Assembly (NCBI GenBank): GCA_027972325.1
Contig: JAPMOS010000117.1
Span: 62,001 to 126,000, forward strand
Origin: Paratrimastix pyriformis
Lineage: Eukaryota; Preaxostyla; Paratrimastigidae
Length of the DNA stretch: 64,000 nucleotides
Direction of reading: 5' to 3'
Below, piece by piece: positions 59,221 to 64,000 of this stretch. Made by a program: the position numbers and the translations under genes. The notes under the pieces were generated by a model that ran no database searches, was not told the origin of the DNA, and was given only the letters and a program-made list of their open reading frames with translations. How positions within the stretch are numbered: position 1 is the first letter of the stretch; every line of letters begins with the position of its first letter.

Positions 59221-59664
59221 TTATATGGGGGGCAGGGGCCGTGGGGCGGTGGGGTCTGGCGGGGCGGGGCGCAGGGCCCCCTGGAGGGTGGCAAGCTGGC
59301 CCTCCAGCCGCGCCTGGCGCTCCTCGTGTGCTGCGAGCCGCTCCATGACCTTGGTCTACCCCCCAAACGCACCGAGAGGCAAATACAAGGCGATGGATGG
59401 GTGAGCAACAACAACGGCCAGATGACGACGGGGCGCCTCGATAGTTTTCGGGGGATCCGATCCTGTGCCGCTCAGCACAGTTCCCCACACAGGGCGGGCA
59501 AGGGGGCAGGGGGGCAAGGGGCGAAGAGGCCGGGGGCGGAGAGACATGTATGGGGGGATGCAGACCTCGTACAGGTGGAACTGCTTGAGCATCTCAATGT
59601 GCAGGTTGACAATGTCCTGGTGCAGCGCCCGCCGGATGGGATCGAGGGTGTCCTCGATCATCGA
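59221..59664 (-). CDS. NEDD1: NEDD1 / GCP-WD C-terminal exons (partial gene)
   Basis: Last two exons of the gamma-tubulin ring complex targeting factor. Exon 59664-59566 encodes SMIEDTLDPIRRALHQDIVN and then LHIEMLKQFHLYE. This matches the conserved NEDD1 C-terminus (MI-ETLD-FR-A-HRDIVNLQVEMIKQFHMQ in animals), a helix known to bind gamma-tubulin. Exon 59355-59221 continues in phase as TKVMERLAAHEERQARLEGQ and then a Pro-rich end, with stop TAA at 59221. The intron has a GTCTGC donor and a TAG acceptor. The N-terminal WD40 propeller must lie beyond the right edge of the window, across an intron that consists of the TGAG array for at least 4.3 kb. The C-terminal extension after the helix is shorter than in animals. 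Confidence 0.88.
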
Positions 59665-59682
59665 CTGCCAATCAGCATGTGT

Positions 59683-62600
59683 CGTGAGTGAGTGAGTGAG
59701 TGAGTGAGTGAGTGAGTGAGTGAGTGAGTGAGTGAGTGAGTGAGTGAGTGAGTGAGTGAGTGAGTGAGTGAGTGAGTGAGTGAGTGAGTGAGTGAGTGAG
59801 TGAGTGAGTGAGTGAGTGAGTGAGTGAGTGAGTGAGTGAGTGGGTGGGTGAGTGAGTGAGTGAGTGAGTGAGTGAGTGAGTGAGTGAGTGAGTGAGTGAG
59901 TGAGTGAGTGAGTGAGTGAGTGAGTGAGTGAGTGAGTGAGTGGGTGGGTGGGTGAGTGAGTGAGTGAGTGAGTGAGTGAGTGAGTGAGTGAGTGAGTGAG
60001 TGAGTGAGTGAGTGAGTGAGTGAGTGAGTGAGTGAGTGAGTGAGTGAGTGAGTGAGTGAGTGGGTGGTGAGTGAGTGAGTGAGTGAGTGAGTGAGTGAGT
60101 GAGTGAGTGAGTGAGTGAGTGAGTGAGTGAGTGAGTGAGTGAGTGAGGAGTGAGTGAGTGAGTGAGTGAGTGAGTGAGTGAGTGAGTGCGTGGAGTGAGT
60201 GAGTGAGTGAGTGAGTGAGTGAGTGAGTGAGTGAGTGAGTGAGTGAGTGAGTGAGTGAGTGAGTGAGTGAGTGAGTGAGTGAGTGAGTGAGTGAGTGAGT
60301 GAGTGAGTGGTGAGTGAGTGAGTGAGTGAGTGAGTGAGTGAGTGAGTGAGTGAGTGAGTGAGTGAGTGAGTGAGTGAGTGAGTGAGTGAGTGAGTGAGTG
60401 AGTGAGTGAGTGAGTGAGTGAGTGAGTGAGTGAGTGAGTGAGTGAGTGAGTGAGTGAGTGAGTGAGTGAGTGAGTGAGTGAGTGAGTGAGTGAGTGAGTG
60501 AGTGAGTGGTGAGTGAGTGAGTGAGTGAGTGAGTGAGTGAGTGAGTGAGTGAGTGAGTGAGTGAGTGAGTGAGTGAGTGAGTGAGTGAGTGAGTGAGTGA
60601 GTGAGTGAGTGAGTGAGTGAGTGAGTGAGTGAGTGAGTGAGTGAGTGAGTGAGTGAGTGAGTGAGTGAGTGAGTGAGTGAGTGAGTGAGTGAGTGAGTGA
60701 GTGAGTGAGTGAGTGAGTGAGTGAGTGAGTGAGTGAGTGAGTGAGTGAGTGAGTGAGTGGGTGGTGAGTGAGTGAGTGAGTGAGTGAGTGAGTGAGTGAG
60801 TGAGTGAGTGAGTGAGTGAGTGAGTGAGTGAGTGAGTGAGTGAGTGAGTGAGTGAGTGAGTGAGTGAGTGAGTGAGTGAGTGAGTGAGTGAGTGAGTGAG
60901 TGAGTGAGTGAGTGAGTGAGTGAGTGAGTGAGTGAGTGAGTGAGTGAGTGAGTGAGTGAGTGAGTGAGTGAGTGAGTGAGTGAGTGAGTGAGTGAGTGAG
61001 TGAGTGAGTGAGTGAGTGAGTGAGTGAGTGAGTGAGTGAGTGAGTGAGTGAGTGAGTGAGTGAGTGAGTGAGTGAGTGAGTGAGTGAGTGAGTGAGTGAG
61101 TGAGTGAGTGAGTGAGTGAGTGAGTGAGTGAGTGAGTGAGTGAGTGAGTGAGTGAGTGAGTGAGTGAGTGAGTGAGTGAGTGAGTGAGTGAGTGAGTGAG
61201 TGAGTGAGTGAGTGAGTGAGTGAGTGAGTGAGTGAGTGAGTGAGTGAGTGAGTGAGTGAGTGAGTGAGTGAGTGAGTGAGTGAGTGAGTGAGTGAGTGAG
61301 TGAGTGAGTGAGTGAGTGAGTGAGTGAGTGAGTGAGTGAGTGAGTGAGTGAGTGAGTGAGTGAGTGAGTGAGTGAGTGAGTGAGTGAGTGAGTGAGTGAG
61401 TGAGTGAGTGAGTGAGTGAGTGAGTGAGTGAGTGAGTGAGTGAGTGAGTGAGTGAGTGAGTGAGTGAGTGAGTGAGTGAGTGAGTGAGTGAGTGAGTGAG
61501 TGAGTGAGTGAGTGAGTGAGTGAGTGAGTGAGTGAGTGAGTGAGTGAGTGAGTGAGTGAGTGAGTGAGTGAGTGAGTGAGTGAGTGAGTGAGTGAGTGAG
61601 TGAGTGAGTGAGTGAGTGAGTGAGTGAGTGAGTGAGTGAGTGAGTGAGTGAGTGAGTGAGTGAGTGAGTGAGTGAGTGAGTGAGTGAGTGAGTGAGTGAG
61701 TGAGTGAGTGAGTGAGTGAGTGAGTGAGTGAGTGAGTGAGTGAGTGAGTGAGTGAGTGAGTGAGTGAGTGAGTGAGTGAGTGAGTGAGTGAGTGAGTGAG
61801 TGAGTGAGTGAGTGAGTGAGTGAGTGAGTGAGTGAGTGAGTGAGTGAGTGAGTGAGTGAGTGAGTGAGTGAGTGAGTGAGTGAGTGAGTGAGTGAGTGAG
61901 TGAGTGAGTGAGTGAGTGAGTGAGTGAGTGAGTGAGTGAGTGAGTGAGTGAGTGAGTGAGTGAGTGAGTGAGTGAGTGAGTGAGTGAGTGAGTGAGTGAG
62001 TGAGTGAGTGAGTGAGTGAGTGAGTGAGTGAGTGAGTGAGTGAGTGAGTGAGTGAGTGAGTGAGTGAGTGAGTGAGTGAGTGAGTGAGTGAGTGAGTGAG
62101 TGAGTGAGTGAGTGAGTGAGTGAGTGAGTGAGTGAGTGAGTGAGTGAGTGAGTGAGTGAGTGAGTGAGTGAGTGAGTGAGTGAGTGAGTGAGTGAGTGAG
62201 TGAGTGAGTGAGTGAGTGAGTGAGTGAGTGAGTGAGTGAGGAGTGAGTGGTGAGTGAGTGAGTGAGTGAGTGAGTGAGTGAGTGAGTGAGTGAGTGAGTG
62301 AGTGAGTGAGTGAGTGAGTGAGTGAGTGAGTGAGTGAGTGAGTGAGTGAGTGAGTGAGTGAGTGAGTGAGTGAGTGAGTGAGTGAGTGAGTGAGTGAGTG
62401 AGTGAGTGAGTGAGTGAGTGAGTGAGTGAGTGAGTGAGTGAGTGAGTGAGTGAGTGAGGAGTGAGTGAGTGAGTGAGTGAGTGAGTGAGTGAGTGAGTGA
62501 GTGAGTGAGTGAGTGAGTGAGTGAGTGAGTGAGTGAGTGAGTGAGTGAGTGAGTGAGTGAGTGAGTGAGTGAGTGAGTGAGTGAGTGAGTGAGTGAGTGA

Positions 62601-64000
62601 GTGAGTGAGTGAGTGAGTGAGTGAGTGAGTGAGTGAGTGAGTGAGTGAGTGAGTGAGTGAGTGAGTGAGTGAGTGAGTGAGTGAGTGAGTGAGTGGAGTG
62701 GGTGGGTGAGTGAGTGAGTGAGTGAGTGAGTGAGTGAGTGAGTGAGTGAGTGAGTGAGTGAGTGAGTGAGTGAGTGAGTGAGTGAGTGAGTGAGTGAGTG
62801 AGTGAGTGAGTGAGTGAGTGAGTGAGTGAGTGAGTGAGTGAGTGAGTGAGTGAGTGAGTGAGTGAGTGAGTGAGTGTGAGTGAGTGAGTGAGTGAGTGAG
62901 TGAGTGAGTGAGTGAGTGAGTGAGTGAGTGAGTGAGTGAGTGAGTGAGTGAGTGAGTGAGTGAGTGAGTGAGTGCGTGGAGTGCGTGGAGTGCGTGGAGT
63001 GAGTGAGTGAGTGAGTGAGTGAGTGAGTGAGTGAGTGAGTGAGTGAGTGAGTGAGTGAGTGAGTGAGTGGGTGAGTGAGTGAGTGAGTGAGTGAGTGAGT
63101 GAGTGAGTGAGTGAGTGAGTGAGTGAGTGAGTGAGTGAGTGAGTGAGTGAGTGAGTGAGTGAGTGAGTGAGTGAGTGAGTGAGTGAGTGAGTGAGTGAGG
63201 AGTAAGTGAGTGAGGAGTGAGTGAGTGAGTGAGGAGTGAGTGAGTGAGGAGGAGTGAGTGAGTGAGTGAGTGAGTGAGTGAGTGAGTGAGTGAGTGAGTG
63301 AGTGAGTGAGTGAGTGAGTGAGTGAGTGAGTGAGTGAGTGAGTGGGTGAGTGAGTGAGTGAGTGAGTGAGTGAGTGAGTGAGTGAGTGAGTGAGGTGAGT
63401 GAGTGAGTGAGTGGAGTGATGAGTGAGTGAGTGGGTGAGGTGAGTGAGTGAGTGAGTGAGTGAGGTGAGTGAGTGAGTGAGGAGAGTGAGTGAGTGAGTG
63501 AGTGGGTGAGTGAGTGAGTGAGTGAGTGAGTGAGTGAGTGAGTGAGTGAGTGAGTGAGTGAGTGAGTGAGTGAGTGAGTGAGTGAGTGGTATGAGTGAGT
63601 GGAGTGAGTGAGTGAGTGAGGTGAGTGAGTGAGTGAGTGAGTGAGTGAGTGAGAAGTGAGTGAGTGAGTGAGTGGTGGGTGAGTGAGTGAGTGAGTGAGT
63701 GAGTGAGTGAGGAGGAGTGAGTGAGTGAGTGGAGTGAGTGAGTGAGTGGTGAGTGAGTGAGTGGGTGGGTGGGTGAGTGAGTGAGTGAGTGAGTGAGTGA
63801 GTGAGTGAGTGAAGTGAGTGAGTGAGTGAGTGAGTGAGTGAGTGAGTGAGTGAAGTGAGTGAGTGGGTGGTGGAGTGAGTGAGTGAGTGAGTGAGTGAGT
63901 GAGTGGAGTGAGTGAGTGAGTGATGAGTGAAGTGAGTGAGTGAGTGAGTGAGTGAGTGAGTGAGTGAGTGAGTGAGTGAGTGAGTGAGTGAGTGAGTGAG
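59683..64000 (+). repeat. Giant (TGAG)n array
   Basis: About 4.3 kb of TGAG tetramer units runs to the window edge. It has scattered TGGG, GTGCGTGGAG, GAGGAG and single-base slip variants that become denser after about 63.2 kb. It begins 19 bp before the NEDD1 exon acceptor, so on the NEDD1 strand it is a (CTCA)n intron whose pyrimidines lie next to the acceptor. Confidence 0.97.

Noticed and set aside
59683-64000. A CRISPR-like or telomeric array
   Set aside because: The unit is a bare tetramer with no spacers, so it is not CRISPR. It adjoins a NEDD1 exon, so a telomere reading is possible but not supported by what is visible.

Overview
The window comes from a GC-rich eukaryotic nuclear genome. 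The protein-coding genes are broken by many short introns. The recognisable proteins are typical of a unicellular eukaryote with full vesicle-fusion, mRNA-decay and centrosome machinery: NSF/Sec18, CCR4-NOT subunit 3, an APE1-type AP endonuclease, FKBP12, the C-terminus of NEDD1, and MORN-repeat and LRAT-domain proteins. I cannot place the species from sequence alone.

Layout. 1-10.5 kb: the 3' part of one large plus-strand gene for a Leu/Ala-rich protein I do not recognise. 10.5-13.1 kb: gene-free, with dispersed repeats and a LINE fragment. 13.1-17.8 kb: a minus-strand nuclear-type orphan gene whose introns are mostly microsatellite. 18.4-20.7 kb: a MORN-repeat gene (minus), divergent from a large plus-strand orphan gene (20.8-28.1 kb). 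28.2-28.6 kb: FKBP12 (minus). 29-43.5 kb: a repeat-rich domain of degenerate GGTGCA / AACC-GGTT words. Nested in it are two poly(A)-tailed retroposon copies, a 5.3-kb chromodomain Ty3/gypsy fossil and a 5'-truncated LINE. 43.5-46.6 kb: CNOT3 (minus), divergent from a gene joining an LRAT domain to two UBR-type zinc boxes (46.8-48.9 kb). APE1 (49.2-51.2 kb) and NSF (52.1-58.8 kb) follow on the plus strand. One NSF intron holds a 2.8-kb foldback element flanked by tRNA-Trp-like sequence. 59.2 kb to the end: the last exons of NEDD1 (minus), then an uninterrupted array of TGAG units of at least 4.3 kb.

The most striking general signal is the splice donor. In the six genes whose exon ends are fixed by homology, 27 of 30 introns (hand count) begin GTC, usually GTCNGY, instead of GTRAGT. 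Acceptors are ordinary YAG. The same donor explains the exon joins in the orphan genes, and I used it with phase checks to merge their pieces. Many introns consist largely of simple repeats (GAT, CCACCCA, GAA, TGAG, CA, poly-G/C), and several repeats run on inside coding exons as Gln, Ala, Lys or Glu-Gln tracts.

Functionally the genes look like ordinary dispersed housekeeping loci and not a pathway cluster. The candidate new items are the donor consensus, the LRAT-UBR protein, the foldback element and the three orphan genes.
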